From Aliidongia sp035943795 (GTDB lineage Bacteria; Pseudomonadota; Alphaproteobacteria; ATCC43930; CGMCC-115725), in contig NZ_DASZBY010000036.1 of NCBI RefSeq assembly GCF_035943795.1, forward strand, positions 44,110 through 108,109: DNA of 64,000 nucleotides. Reading direction: 5' to 3'. Shown here piece after piece: positions 21,909 through 31,145 of the stretch. Below the pieces are notes generated by a model. That model did no database searches. It was not told the DNA's origin and saw nothing but the letters and a program-made list of their open reading frames with translations. The stretch's first letter is position 1. Each line of letters begins with the position of its first letter. The position numbers and the translations under genes were made by a program.

Positions 21909-22241
21909 ATGGTCGACTACGTACTCCACGCCGAGACCGGCATCATCACGAACACGCCCGTCCCGACGGTCTCTCCCGTGCGCGTGCACAAGCTGGTCGG
22001 GATGCGGGACGGCAAGCCTGTCGAGTTCGAGCACCATGACCTGGGCGTTCAAGTCCGCGGGATCAACGGCAAGCCGGCGAGTTACTACGTTAGCCAGTTC
22101 ACGATCGACGGCGAGACGCTGTGCGTGTGCGACTGCTTCGCGGACATGATCGACCAGGTTGCCGATCCCATTGCGGCGCGGCGCAGCGAGGATATGTCGG
22201 CCCTGGCACAGTTCGGCATCGTGGATATTCGGGATGCGTGA
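21909..22241 (+). CDS. Hypothetical early protein
   Basis: 110 residues, mixed alpha/beta, with a Cys-rich segment ETLCVCDCFADMIDQV near residues 77-92. No family recognised. It starts 2 nt after the previous stop and overlaps the next gene by 8 nt. Confidence 0.5.
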   Translation: MVDYVLHAETGIITNTPVPTVSPVRVHKLVGMRDGKPVEFEHHDLGVQVRGINGKPASYYVSQFTIDGETLCVCDCFADMIDQVADPIAARRSEDMSALAQFGIVDIRDA

Positions 22242-22458
22242 AGCCGAGGATCTGAGCTTCCTGGACTACGTCTATCACGATCGAAAGGCGCTCCGGTATC
22301 TGGAGACTGGAGATATCGGAACAGCAATGGCCGTCGCGGTGATGGCCGTCAAATATCGCAAGATCTGCAAGGATATCGGCACGGACTTCGATGCGACGGC
22401 CGATCGCCTCTATGCAGAGCTTGGGGCCGCTCGGTGGGCTCTGATGACGGGCACTTGA
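22234..22458 (+). CDS. Last gene of the replication operon
   Basis: 74 residues (MREAEDLSFLDYVYHDRKAL at the start), helical, no motif. The start at 22234 lies inside the previous gene. A 109-bp spacer to the terminase genes follows. Confidence 0.5.
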   Translation: MREAEDLSFLDYVYHDRKALRYLETGDIGTAMAVAVMAVKYRKICKDIGTDFDATADRLYAELGAARWALMTGT

Positions 22459-22533
22459 GCGCGATCGGACGTGCTGGGCATGAACAACCCGATCCCCGCC
22501 CGCCAAGTTCCTAGGGCAATTTTGTGTCTTGCC

Positions 22534-22543
22534 ATTGCGCAAT
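22534..22543. promoter_or_regulatory. Palindrome ATTGCGCAAT before the terminase genes
   Basis: A perfect 10-bp inverted repeat lies 25 bp before the small-terminase start, within CCATTGCGCAATAATGG. It shares the ATTGCG half-site of the immunity operators but lacks the 3-bp centre. TTGTGT (22522..22527) and TAATGG (22543..22548) are weak promoter-like hexamers with only 15 bp between them. It may be a late promoter or regulator site; not certain. Confidence 0.35.
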
Positions 22544-22567
22544 AATGGATGCACAGTTGCGCGGACC

Positions 22568-23068
22568 ATGACCGATCCTGTTGGGACTAAGAAGCGCACA
22601 GCGACGCGCAAGGGCGATGAGGCGCGTCCGGTCGGTAGGCCCAGCGCATACCAAGCGGAATACGCAGAGCAGGCCAAGAAGCTCTGCCTGTTAGGCGCAA
22701 CGGACGCGCAACTGGCCGATTTCTTCGGCGTGAGCCGTGTGACGATCGACGCATGGAAGAATACGCATCAGGAATTTCTTGACGCCCTAAAAGATGGAAA
22801 AGACGCGGCCGACGCAGCCGTCGCGCATTCCCTGTTCCACCGGGCGACCGGCTACAGCCACAAAGCGGTCAAGATCGTGGCCGATGCGAAGACCGGAATG
22901 GAGCACATCGTTCCGTTCACCGAGCACTACCCGCCGGACACGACGGCCTGCATTTTCTGGCTGAAGAACCGGCAGCCCAAGGCGTGGCGAGACAAACAGG
23001 AAATAGAGCACGGCGGCACGCTCACGCTGAGCGCTCTGGTCGAGTCGAGCTACAAACTCAAGGACTGA
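22568..23068 (+). CDS. terS: Terminase small subunit
   Basis: 166 residues from the ATG at 22568. A basic N-terminus leads to a helix-turn-helix (LGATDAQLADFFGVSRVTID, with AWKNTH following) that would recognise the packaging site. The C-terminal half has ATGYSHKAVKIVADAKTG and IFWLKNRQPKAWRDKQ, typical of terminase small subunits of this class. It directly precedes the large subunit. Confidence 0.85.
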   Translation: MTDPVGTKKRTATRKGDEARPVGRPSAYQAEYAEQAKKLCLLGATDAQLADFFGVSRVTIDAWKNTHQEFLDALKDGKDAADAAVAHSLFHRATGYSHKAVKIVADAKTGMEHIVPFTEHYPPDTTACIFWLKNRQPKAWRDKQEIEHGGTLTLSALVESSYKLKD

Positions 23069-23074
23069 CATCGT

Positions 23075-24484
23075 TTGAGCCTTGCGGCGGCGGACAAAAT
23101 CCGGATCTGGAGAGAGAGGCCGGATGTATTCGTTCGAGAGGTGTTCGGCGTCGAGCCCGATCCTTGGCAAGTGGATGTGCTGCAGGCGTTCGCGACGAAC
23201 CAACGCCTATCGATGCAGGCATGCAAGGGTCCGGGAAAGACGGCGCTGCTCGCCTGGGTGTGTTGGAACTTCCTGCTGACGCGACCGCACCCGAAGATCG
23301 CGGCCACGTCGATCACGGCTGTGAACCTCGCCGACAATCTCTGGACCGAGATGGCGAAGTGGCAGCACAAATCCCCGCTGCTGCTGGCGGCGTTCGAGTG
23401 GCAGAAGACGCGCATCTTCTCGCGGCAGCATCCGGAAACGTGGTGGATGTCGGCCCGGTCCTGGTCGCGAACGGCCAGCACCGAGGAACAAGCCCAGACG
23501 CTCGCGGGCCTGCATGCCGACTACATCATGTTCGTGCTGGATGAGTCCGGTGGAATGCCGGATGCGGTAATGGTCGCGGCCGACGCGGCACTGTCGAGTT
23601 GCATCGAGGGACACATCGTCCAGGCGGGCAACCCGACGAACCTCGAAGGCCCACTCTATCGGGCAAGCACGGTCGAGCGGCGCTTGTGGCATGTGACCCA
23701 CATCACCGCGGACCCGGACGATCCGAAACGGACGCCGCGCGTCTCGGTGCAGTGGGCTCGGGAGCAAATAGAAAAATACGGGCGCGACAACGCCTGGGTG
23801 CTGGTGAACGTGTTCGGCCAATTCCCGCCGGGCTCGCTGAATTCGCTGATCGGTCCGGATCAGGTGGCCGAGGCATCGAAGCGCCACTACCGGGAGAGCG
23901 AATACCAGCACGCGGCGCGGATCCTGGGCGTGGACGTGGCGCGGTTCGGTGACGATGGTTCGGTGATCTTCCCCCGACAGGGATTGGTCGCCTTTACACC
24001 GCAGCTGCTGCGCAACGTCGATAGCATCCAGGGCGCCGGCGCGGTGGCGCGGAAATGGGCCGACTGGCAAGCCGATGCGTGTTTCGTCGATGACACGGGC
24101 GGTTACGGCGCTGGCTGGATTGATGGCTTGCGGCAGCTTGGGCGCAATCCGGTCGGTGTCCCGTTCTCGGGCGCCGCTCGAGATCGCCGATACTACAACA
24201 AGCGGTCCGAGATGTATTTCGAATGCGTCGAGTGGATCAAGGCAGGCGGGGCGATTCCGCCCATCCCCGAGCTCGCCGCGGCGCTGACGCAGACCACCTA
24301 CACATTCAAGGGCGACGCGATGATCCTTGAGCCCAAGGACATCATCAAAGCGAAGCTCGGCTACTCGCCAGATCACGCTGACGCGCTGGTGATGACCTTT
24401 GCCCACATCGTGGCGCCGCGACCGGTGGGACCGCTCATCTCGAAGCCGTTCCAGGCCCAACACGAATACGACCCTCTCGCCTGA
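23075..24484 (+). CDS. terL: Terminase large subunit
   Basis: 469 residues, TTG start 6 nt after the small-subunit stop. The ATPase has Walker A CKGPGKTALL (Lys55) and Walker B YIMFVLDESGG; the C-terminal nuclease shows GVDVARFGDDGSV, VDDTGGYGAG and HADALVM with the expected acidic residues. It packages DNA into preformed heads and cuts it. Whether it uses cos or headful packaging cannot be read from the protein alone. Confidence 0.95.
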   Translation: MSLAAADKIRIWRERPDVFVREVFGVEPDPWQVDVLQAFATNQRLSMQACKGPGKTALLAWVCWNFLLTRPHPKIAATSITAVNLADNLWTEMAKWQHKSPLLLAAFEWQKTRIFSRQHPETWWMSARSWSRTASTEEQAQTLAGLHADYIMFVLDESGGMPDAVMVAADAALSSCIEGHIVQAGNPTNLEGPLYRASTVERRLWHVTHITADPDDPKRTPRVSVQWAREQIEKYGRDNAWVLVNVFGQFPPGSLNSLIGPDQVAEASKRHYRESEYQHAARILGVDVARFGDDGSVIFPRQGLVAFTPQLLRNVDSIQGAGAVARKWADWQADACFVDDTGGYGAGWIDGLRQLGRNPVGVPFSGAARDRRYYNKRSEMYFECVEWIKAGGAIPPIPELAAALTQTTYTFKGDAMILEPKDIIKAKLGYSPDHADALVMTFAHIVAPRPVGPLISKPFQAQHEYDPLA

Positions 24485-24495
24485 GGATCACACCG

Positions 24496-24696
24496 ATGCA
24501 CGAAGAAGCCCTGCGACGCGTGAAGCTGTCGATCGAGCGCCAGATGAGCGGCGATTTCGCCAATGCGTTCGACTACAGCGAAGAGATGGAGATCAAGATC
24601 ATCATGGGCTCGGCCGTCGTCTGCACCGTGAGCGGCGTGTTCGCGATCGACGAGGCCGGCAACGCTGCGGCGTTCGACCGGCGGAAGCTGCACTGA
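24496..24696 (+). CDS. Hypothetical protein between terminase and portal
   Basis: 66 residues, soluble: EEALRRVKLSIERQMSGDFA, then strands KIIMGSAVVCTVSGVFAID. Its stop is shared with the next start (TGATG). No recognised family. Confidence 0.5.
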   Translation: MHEEALRRVKLSIERQMSGDFANAFDYSEEMEIKIIMGSAVVCTVSGVFAIDEAGNAAAFDRRKLH

Positions 24697-24923
24697 TGGG
24701 ATTCTCCTCGCCGAAAACGCCGCCCGTTCCCGCCCCGCCGCCGCCCCCGCCCACGCCGCCCACCCTGGCAAGCGATCAGGTGCAACAGAGCGGCAATCAG
24801 GCGGCTCAACAGGCCGCCGCCGCTGCAGGGGCGGGATTTGCCGGCACGCTCACCAATTCAGGCGGCGCGCTGGGCCAGACCGGTACGCCCGCCACCGCCT
24901 CCAAATCGCTCCTGGGTCAGTAG
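24696..24923 (+). CDS. Proline/alanine-rich small head-region protein
   Basis: 75 residues, beginning MGFSSPKTPPVPAPPPPPPT and continuing with Gln/Ala-rich and Gly-rich low-complexity sequence. Proteins with this start lie beside the portal gene in many podovirus-like phages, from memory. It is probably a minor virion or assembly protein. Confidence 0.55.
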   Translation: MGFSSPKTPPVPAPPPPPPTPPTLASDQVQQSGNQAAQQAAAAAGAGFAGTLTNSGGALGQTGTPATASKSLLGQ

Positions 24924-24929
24924 GACGCC

Positions 24930-25175
24930 ATGAATCCGATGATCGTCGGCACGCTGCTCTACGGTGCGCTCTATCTCGCCGCCGTCTTTGTTGCCGCCTT
25001 GGCAACGGGCAAGCACGCCGCGATGGACCTGTGCCTGTTTGCCATGGTCGTGACGTACCTGTCGTTCCTGGCCCAGATCGAGCCGACCGACGACATCATC
25101 ACCGCGCGGGTGCGGTTCGGGATCGTGCTCGCCAGCCTGTGCGCCGGCCTCGCCGCGGGATTGGCGCTGCTCTGA
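24930..25175 (+). CDS. Membrane protein next to portal
   Basis: 81 residues with three hydrophobic helices (GTLLYGALYLAAVFVAALAT; LCLFAMVVTYLSFLAQI; FGIVLASLCAGLAAGLALL). The stop is shared with the portal start (TGATG). Role unknown; a holin-like function is possible by topology but it is distant from the lysis cluster. Confidence 0.5.
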   Translation: MNPMIVGTLLYGALYLAAVFVAALATGKHAAMDLCLFAMVVTYLSFLAQIEPTDDIITARVRFGIVLASLCAGLAAGLALL

Positions 25176-27007
25176 TGTCAGCCGTGAAGCAGGACGGTTT
25201 CGCCTACTACGAAACTGCATCTGCCACGCTCCTCGCCCAGCAGCCGCCGACCGCGTCCAACGACGAGACGGCCGGCGCCAACTGGACGGACATCTACAGC
25301 ACGCTTGAATCGCGTCTCGGCGGATTGAGGAACTGGCGCCATAGCTGGTGGACGCATTGGTCCCAGCTCGCCGAATACATCCTGCCGTTCCGCTATCACT
25401 GGCTCGTCACCGCGAACACCATGCGGCGCGGCCAGCAGCTGAACCAGTCGATCAAGGACGGTGTTGCCACCTGGGCCATGCAGATCTGCGCGGCCGGGAT
25501 GGTCGAAGGGCTCATGCCCTCGACGCGCAAATGGTTCAAGCTCGGCATCGGCCATCCCGGCGTCTCGCTCGACGACGAGGCCAAGGTCTGGCTGGAGGAC
25601 ACCGAGAAGCGCGCCGAGATGGTGCTGGCGCAGTCGAATTTCTACAATGTGATGGCCCAGGCGGCCCAGGACCTGGTCACGTTCGGCACCGCGCCGGTGA
25701 TCATGTACGAGGACGCGGAGGACGTGATCCGCTGCTACTCGTACTGCGCCGGGGAATATTACCTCGCCGTCGGATCGCGGTTCAGCGTCGACACGCTTTA
25801 TACCGAAGTCACCATGACGGTCGTGCAGATCGTGGAGAAGTTCGGCCTGGACTCCTGCCCGGTCAGCATCACGAAGCTGTGGGAGACCAAGGGCGGTTCG
25901 CTCGAGACCGAGTTCGTCGTCTGCATGGCGATCGAGCCCAACTTCCCGATCTCATCCAGCACCAATTCCAAGATCGAGGTCGTCAAGGGCGGCTTTGCCT
26001 ATCGCGAAATCTATTGGCTCAGGGGCCAGCAGACCACGCGCGAACTGTCCCGCCGGGGTTTCAACGAAAAGCCGTTCGCCGCCGCGCGCTGGGCCGTGGT
26101 CTCGAACAATGCCTACGGCCGTTCCCCTGGCATGGATGCGCTGGCGGACACCAAGCAGCTGCAAGTCGAGACCATGCGCAAGGCCGAGGGCATCGAGAAG
26201 CAGGTCCGTCCGCCGATGGGCGCCGACGTGTCGATGAAGAACGAGCCCGCATCGATCCTGCCGGGCCACATCACCTACACGAACACCGAAGCGGGGAAGA
26301 AGGGTTTCTATCCCCTGTTCGAAGTCAAGCCAGATCTGGCGGCGCTGTCGGAAGACCTGAAGGAAATCCAGGCCCGGATCGAGAAGTATTTCCTGGTCGA
26401 CGTGTTCATGGCCATCAGCCAGATGGAAGGCGTGCAGCCGCGCAACAACCTGGAGATCGCCGAGCGCAAGGGCGAGAAGCTCCAGCGCCTGGGGCCGATC
26501 ATCGGGCTGTGGAAGACCGAGTTTGCCGGCCCGCTGATCGAGCGCCTGCTCGGCATCATGCTGCGCCGGAACATGCTGCTGCCGCGGCCGAAGTCGCTGC
26601 TGAACGTGCCGCTGAACATCAGCTACATCGACATGGTCACGATCGCCCAGCAGGGCACGCAGACCGCCTCGATCGAGCGCGTGCTGGCCACGGCAGGCAA
26701 TCTCTCGGCCGGTGCTCAAGCGGCGGGCGTTCCGGATCCGCTGCGCATCTTCAACCTCGACAAGACGATGCGCGTCTACGGCGAGAATCTCGACTTTCCC
26801 GAGGAATGCATGCTGTCGGACGATCAGGTGGCGCAACTGGACCAGGCCAAGGCCGCAGCCGCCCGGCAGCAGCAGGTCCAACAGGCGTCGCTCGCCGCCG
26901 TCACGGGTGCCAAGACGCTCAGCCAGGCCGACATCGGCGGCGGCCAGAACGCCCTTGGCGCGATCCTCGGCACCGGCGCCACGCCCGGCGGGCAGACCAT
27001 TCAATGA
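25175..27007 (+). CDS. Portal (head-tail connector) protein, T7/BPP-1 type
   Basis: 610 residues. The sequence SRLGGLRNWRHSWWTHWSQL followed by AEYILPFRYHW and ATWAMQICAAGMVEGLMPST matches the N-terminal part of podovirus head-tail connector proteins. Later blocks RWAVVSNNAYGRSPGMDALA and GPLIERLLGIMLRRNMLLPR are also typical. It forms the dodecameric ring through which DNA enters and leaves the head. The C-terminal 60 residues are Ala/Gln/Gly-rich. Confidence 0.9.
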   Translation: MSAVKQDGFAYYETASATLLAQQPPTASNDETAGANWTDIYSTLESRLGGLRNWRHSWWTHWSQLAEYILPFRYHWLVTANTMRRGQQLNQSIKDGVATWAMQICAAGMVEGLMPSTRKWFKLGIGHPGVSLDDEAKVWLEDTEKRAEMVLAQSNFYNVMAQAAQDLVTFGTAPVIMYEDAEDVIRCYSYCAGEYYLAVGSRFSVDTLYTEVTMTVVQIVEKFGLDSCPVSITKLWETKGGSLETEFVVCMAIEPNFPISSSTNSKIEVVKGGFAYREIYWLRGQQTTRELSRRGFNEKPFAAARWAVVSNNAYGRSPGMDALADTKQLQVETMRKAEGIEKQVRPPMGADVSMKNEPASILPGHITYTNTEAGKKGFYPLFEVKPDLAALSEDLKEIQARIEKYFLVDVFMAISQMEGVQPRNNLEIAERKGEKLQRLGPIIGLWKTEFAGPLIERLLGIMLRRNMLLPRPKSLLNVPLNISYIDMVTIAQQGTQTASIERVLATAGNLSAGAQAAGVPDPLRIFNLDKTMRVYGENLDFPEECMLSDDQVAQLDQAKAAAARQQQVQQASLAAVTGAKTLSQADIGGGQNALGAILGTGATPGGQTIQ

Positions 27008-27450
27008 GCGACCTGACCGAGCGTGAGATCTTCGCGTGCATGCGGGAGAATTTCTCGGGTGCCGCCGATGATTGCCGCCGTCTCGCAGCCGGGGAGCGGT
27101 TCGGGCTCTATCCGGCGTTCCGCGAGAAGATGGAGATGATCGAGGGCTGCTGCCGCCAGGCGTCGATGTGGCGCAGCGATGGCCGGTTCCTTCCTGTCGC
27201 CCATCAGGTCGCATTGGCCCAGCAGAAATGCCGGCAATGGCTGGTCGAGAAGCATCCGGCGCTCCGCTACATGGCGCTGGCGACGATCCTCGATGGCTAC
27301 GCGCACATGTGCGACGAGCTGGAGACCAAGGCGACCGGAACGACGGGGCCGATCCTGCTGAAGCCGCTGGAAGGCGAGCATCGCACGGGCAAGCCGGTCC
27401 AGGTCGTGCGTCCGAGCGGGCTGATCGTGCCCGCAGGTGTCTCGGTTTGA
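27004..27450 (+). CDS. Hypothetical head-region protein
   Basis: 148 residues, helical, with CMRENFSGAADDCRRLAAGE and HQVALAQQKCRQWLVEKHPA. ATGA overlap with portal and TTGA overlap with the next gene. No family was recognised; probably a minor head-assembly protein from its place. Confidence 0.5.
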   Translation: MSDLTEREIFACMRENFSGAADDCRRLAAGERFGLYPAFREKMEMIEGCCRQASMWRSDGRFLPVAHQVALAQQKCRQWLVEKHPALRYMALATILDGYAHMCDELETKATGTTGPILLKPLEGEHRTGKPVQVVRPSGLIVPAGVSV

Positions 27451-27851
27451 ACGAAGACGACGACCTGCCGGAAGAGGACGCGCCCGAGTTCGACAGCGCC
27501 ACCGACCCGAAGCAGCTGAAGCGCAAGGTGCAGCGCAAGAAGTTCGAGGCCGACGAGGCTGGCGATTTCTGGCGCCACGCCCTCTCGGTCGAGACCGGCC
27601 GTCGTGAAGTCTGGAAGATCCTTGAGGCGGCCGGGACGTTCAAGACCAATTTCAGCGCCTCGCCGGTCGGTTTCCCGGATCGGGACGCAACGATGTTCAT
27701 CCTGGGCCAGCGAGAGCTTGGCCAGTGGCTCTGGCGCGCGCTGACGGTCCATGACCGCGACGGCGTGTGGCTCATGCAGAGCGAAAACGACGAAGCCTTC
27801 AAGGCGCTGCTGCAGCCGGCGCGCAAATCGAGGACCGTGAATGTCGATTGA
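27447..27851 (+). CDS. Small head-region protein (Bbp19-like)
   Basis: 134 residues from a TTG that overlaps the previous stop. The acidic N-terminus is followed by a helical domain (DFWRHALSVETGRREVWKIL) and FSASPVGFPDRDATMFILGQ. This matches the small proteins located between portal and scaffold in BPP-1-like phages. The 3' end overlaps the scaffold start by 11 nt. Confidence 0.55.
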   Translation: MNEDDDLPEEDAPEFDSATDPKQLKRKVQRKKFEADEAGDFWRHALSVETGRREVWKILEAAGTFKTNFSASPVGFPDRDATMFILGQRELGQWLWRALTVHDRDGVWLMQSENDEAFKALLQPARKSRTVNVD

Positions 27852-28674
27852 TCCCGGCGGCGCACCAGCCGTCGCCCAACCCGTTGCCGACGGCGCCGTT
27901 GCCCCTGCGGCTCCCGTCGTCGAGCAGGCGCCCGTTGTTGCTGCGGAACCCTCCCCCGTAGCGCCAGCGGATGCCGCGCCGATCGTCGAGACGCCAGTCG
28001 AGCCGTCCGACCATACGAAGACCGCGTCCCTGCTGGAAGAGGCCGGCAAGGTCGAGGACCCGGCCAAACCTGCCGAGGAGCCGAAGCCCGGAGAAGAGCC
28101 GCCGACCGAACCGCAGGCCGAGAAGCCTGCGATGGTCTACGAGCCGTTCAAGACCCCGGAAGGCGTCACGCTGCTGCCCGAGCAGGTCGACAATTACACC
28201 AAGGTTCTGAGCGAGCACGGCATCAGCCAGGAAGCCGGCCAGGCATTGCTCGATCGCCATCTGGCCGCCTGCACCGAATACGCGGCCATGGTTGACAAGG
28301 GCGTGCTCGAACGCCAGCACCAGGCCTTTGCCGATTTCCGCGCGAACGAGGCGAAGAAGATCATGGGCGATCCGGTGCTGGGCGGGGCCGGGTTCAACAC
28401 CACCAAGGTCGCAGTCGCCGAGATGCGGGACCATTTCGTGTCCGACGCGCCGCGCGGCAGCGACCGATACAAGGCCGAGATGGCCGAGTTCAACCAATTC
28501 CTTTCGAACACCGGCGCCGGCGACATGCTGCCCCTCTGGCGGCTGCTGAACAACGTCGCGCGCAAGTTCAAGGAACCCGCACCGGCCGCCGTCGACTACC
28601 GGCCGCCTGCGGATATCGGGCGACCCCCGAAGCTTTCGGGCCGAGCCATGCTCTACGACAAGTCGGGCCAATAA
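27841..28674 (+). CDS. Putative scaffolding protein
   Basis: 277 residues. The first 90 are low-complexity Ala/Pro/Val/Glu; then comes a helical region with GVTLLPEQVDNYTKVLSEHG and QAGQALLDRH-like repeats, ending LSGRAMLYDKSG. An acidic, disordered N-terminus and a helical C-terminus just before the major capsid gene are the usual scaffold features. It is expected to guide capsid assembly and then leave the head. Confidence 0.7.
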   Translation: MSIDPGGAPAVAQPVADGAVAPAAPVVEQAPVVAAEPSPVAPADAAPIVETPVEPSDHTKTASLLEEAGKVEDPAKPAEEPKPGEEPPTEPQAEKPAMVYEPFKTPEGVTLLPEQVDNYTKVLSEHGISQEAGQALLDRHLAACTEYAAMVDKGVLERQHQAFADFRANEAKKIMGDPVLGGAGFNTTKVAVAEMRDHFVSDAPRGSDRYKAEMAEFNQFLSNTGAGDMLPLWRLLNNVARKFKEPAPAAVDYRPPADIGRPPKLSGRAMLYDKSGQ

Positions 28675-28719
28675 CGGCCCATTGATCGCCTACCCCACAC
28701 TGAAATCAGGAGAGCCTAA

Positions 28720-29763
28720 ATGAGCGGTCAGTGGCCGACGCTTCTCGACGTGTCCCTGCGTCTCGACCCCCAGGGCAAGATCCATCACCTGGCCGAGATG
28801 CTGAGCCAGAGCAACGACTACTTCAACGACGCGGTCTGGATGGAAGCGAACGAGATGGCCGGCCATCAGTTCGCCTTCCGCACCTCGATCCCGGCGGGTT
28901 CGTGGCGTCAGATCAACCAGGGCGTGCCCTACAGCAAGTCGACCAGCGCGCGCGCAACCGTCGGCGTCGCCTCGCTGGAGGATTACAGCCAGGTCGATCG
29001 CCTGCTGGCCGAGCAGTCCGGCGACATCGAGGGCTTCCGCTATTCGGAAGACGTGGCGTTCCTGGAAGGCATGGCCCAGACCATGGTCCAGACCCAGTTC
29101 TACGGTAACACGGCTGCGACGCCGGCCGAGTTCATGGGCCTCTCGCCGTTCTACAACACGGTCTCGACCGCGACCGCGCAGAACGCCGCGAACGTGCTCG
29201 ACGCCGGTGGTGTGAACAGCGCCAACGCCTCGATCTGGCTGATCTGCCATGGCGCCGGCAAGATGTACAACGTCTATCCGCGCGGGTCGAAGGCCGGCCT
29301 GAACATGGAAGACAAGGGCGACATCGTGCCCGGCTATGACAGCTTCGGCAACCGCTTCGAGGCCTTTACCTCGTGGTTCCGTCAACAGGCCGGCTTCGTG
29401 CCGCATGACTGGCGCTATGGCGGGCGCATCGCGAACATCGATGTCACGGCGGCGGGCCTCGCCGGGCCGAACGCCTACGACATCTTCGCCGGCATCCGCC
29501 AGATGTTCATGCTGCCGCCCAACATGACGGCGGAATCTTCGGGCATCACCTCGACCGATGCGCCGAACGATCCGGGCACCGGCATCCGCCCGGTCCTCTA
29601 CTGCAACCGTACCGTCCGCTTCCGCATGGACATCCAGGCGATCCGCGACCGGAACGTGCTGCTGACCTCGACCGACTATGCGGGCAAGCCGGTCATGAAG
29701 TTCAACGATGTGCCGATCCGTGTCGTCGACCAGCTTCTGAACACCGAAGCCCGCGTCGTCTAA
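28720..29763 (+). CDS. Major capsid protein
   Basis: 347 residues, preceded by AGGAGAG. WPTLLDVSLRLDPQGKIHHL, then LAEQSGDIEGFRYSEDVAFL and QTQFYGNTAATPAEFMGLSP are characteristic of BPP-1-type major capsid proteins (HK97 fold). It forms the icosahedral shell. No proteolytic prodomain is evident, in line with a separate scaffold gene upstream and a cement gene downstream. Confidence 0.85.
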   Translation: MSGQWPTLLDVSLRLDPQGKIHHLAEMLSQSNDYFNDAVWMEANEMAGHQFAFRTSIPAGSWRQINQGVPYSKSTSARATVGVASLEDYSQVDRLLAEQSGDIEGFRYSEDVAFLEGMAQTMVQTQFYGNTAATPAEFMGLSPFYNTVSTATAQNAANVLDAGGVNSANASIWLICHGAGKMYNVYPRGSKAGLNMEDKGDIVPGYDSFGNRFEAFTSWFRQQAGFVPHDWRYGGRIANIDVTAAGLAGPNAYDIFAGIRQMFMLPPNMTAESSGITSTDAPNDPGTGIRPVLYCNRTVRFRMDIQAIRDRNVLLTSTDYAGKPVMKFNDVPIRVVDQLLNTEARVV

Positions 29764-29792
29764 GCCGTCGCACCAGCAAAAGGATCAGTCCC

Positions 29793-30338
29793 ATGTTTCT
29801 CGACGGTCAGCTCCAGTTCGTCACGCTCGCCGGCCAGTCCCTGGTCGGCGCGGCGGGCGTCGCAATCCCCTCGAACGGCGTCATCGATCTGCTCGGTGAA
29901 GGCGTCGGCATGCCGCCGGCCAACATCATCGGCAATGCCTCGACCTTCGGCGAAGACCCGGGCGTCGGCATCGGCAGCGCGGCGCCGATCATCCAGTGCT
30001 CGGTCGGCACCGCCTTCGCCACCGGCAACGCGGCGACCCTCAATGTCGCGCTGCAGCTGGCGGCCGACACCGGTGCCGCCGGCAATTACCAGCCGAGCAC
30101 CTGGACCACCATCGAAGAGACCGGCCCGCTCGCCGTGTCGCTGCTGACGGCGAACCAGATCATCGCCCGGCTCAACTGGTCGCCGACCCTTCCCGGTCTG
30201 CGTCCGCGGTATGCGCGCCTGCTGTTCCAGGTCCCGTCGGGCACGAACTTCACGGCGGGCTCGATCGCCTTCGCCGGTGTCGTGATCGCCCGCGACGACC
30301 AGGCGAACAAGCAGGCCGCCAAGAATTACACGGTCTGA
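29793..30338 (+). CDS. Capsid cement protein (Bbp16-like)
   Basis: 181 residues, beta-rich: MFLDGQLQFVTLAGQSLVGA at the start and ARLLFQVPSGTNFTAGSIAF near the end. Proteins of this type follow the major capsid gene in BPP-1-like phages, where Bbp16 stabilises the shell. Assignment rests on length, composition and gene order. Confidence 0.7.
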   Translation: MFLDGQLQFVTLAGQSLVGAAGVAIPSNGVIDLLGEGVGMPPANIIGNASTFGEDPGVGIGSAAPIIQCSVGTAFATGNAATLNVALQLAADTGAAGNYQPSTWTTIEETGPLAVSLLTANQIIARLNWSPTLPGLRPRYARLLFQVPSGTNFTAGSIAFAGVVIARDDQANKQAAKNYTV

Positions 30339-30342
30339 GGCG

Positions 30343-31143
30343 ATGGACATGGACACCACCCCCGAAGAAGTCACGGAAGCGACGGCGAAGCGCGGCCCGG
30401 GTCGGCCGCCTTCCGCCAAGCCGGTCGACGTGGCCGATCTGCTTTCCACTCGGGAAGCGCAGGCCGCGATCGAACGGGCCGCGTCGGCGCAGATTGCGCT
30501 GTTCATGGAGAAACTTGCCATCGAGCAAGCCAAACTCCAGCCGGCCCATCAGACCGGCATCGTCTCGGCCGAAGTGCTGATGCTGGCCCAGACGATGGCG
30601 GTCGAGATCGCCAAGCTGACGGACCAGGGCTCGAACCACAAGATCGAGCGCGTCGACCCCGCCGAGCAGCAACGCCGTGAAAACGCGTTCGCCCGCATGG
30701 AAGACCTGATCATCGAGGCGCTCGAACAGGGCCTGGAGCCCGAGTACGAGGCGACGAAGGCGGTCTACCTAGACGAGGTTCTGGTCCAGCCGATCTTCAA
30801 GGACCTGAACACGCACCGCAACATGAACACGCGTCTGGTCTGGCAGTATGCGCCGAACGAGGCGTTGAAGCCGGTCAATGACATCGCCCGGAAAATCCAT
30901 GCCGCGTTCATGGAATCGATCGGCGGCCCGACGCAGCTGATGAATTCCATCGGCGGTCGGTCGATCGAAAGCCGCATTCCGAAGCGTCAGGCCGCAGTCG
31001 TCGTGCTGGGCCAGAACCAGGAAGTCCCGCATGTCGGCCGGGCGCGTGCCGGCCTGAAGTTGCGCGGGCAGGGCGTGCCGGGTGAGGTGCCGAACCTGCC
31101 GATCCTGGGCACGATCGCCACGCCCGAGCGCCGGAGCGCCTGA
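30343..31143 (+). CDS. Hypothetical virion-region protein, paralogue A
   Basis: 266 residues. It starts with a basic GRPP segment (AKRGPGRPPSAKPVD), then a helical domain and a C-terminal domain with VYLDEVLVQPIFKDLNTHRN and APNEALKPVNDIARKIHAAF. The C-terminal domain is shared with the next gene. No known family was recognised. The DNA-hook-like GRP motif could contact DNA. Confidence 0.55.
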   Translation: MDMDTTPEEVTEATAKRGPGRPPSAKPVDVADLLSTREAQAAIERAASAQIALFMEKLAIEQAKLQPAHQTGIVSAEVLMLAQTMAVEIAKLTDQGSNHKIERVDPAEQQRRENAFARMEDLIIEALEQGLEPEYEATKAVYLDEVLVQPIFKDLNTHRNMNTRLVWQYAPNEALKPVNDIARKIHAAFMESIGGPTQLMNSIGGRSIESRIPKRQAAVVVLGQNQEVPHVGRARAGLKLRGQGVPGEVPNLPILGTIATPERRSA

Positions 31144-31145
31144 TC

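Noticed and set aside
25952..27865. 637-residue minus-strand ORF opposite the portal gene
   Set aside because: Low-complexity antisense frame opposite the portal and adjoining coupled genes.
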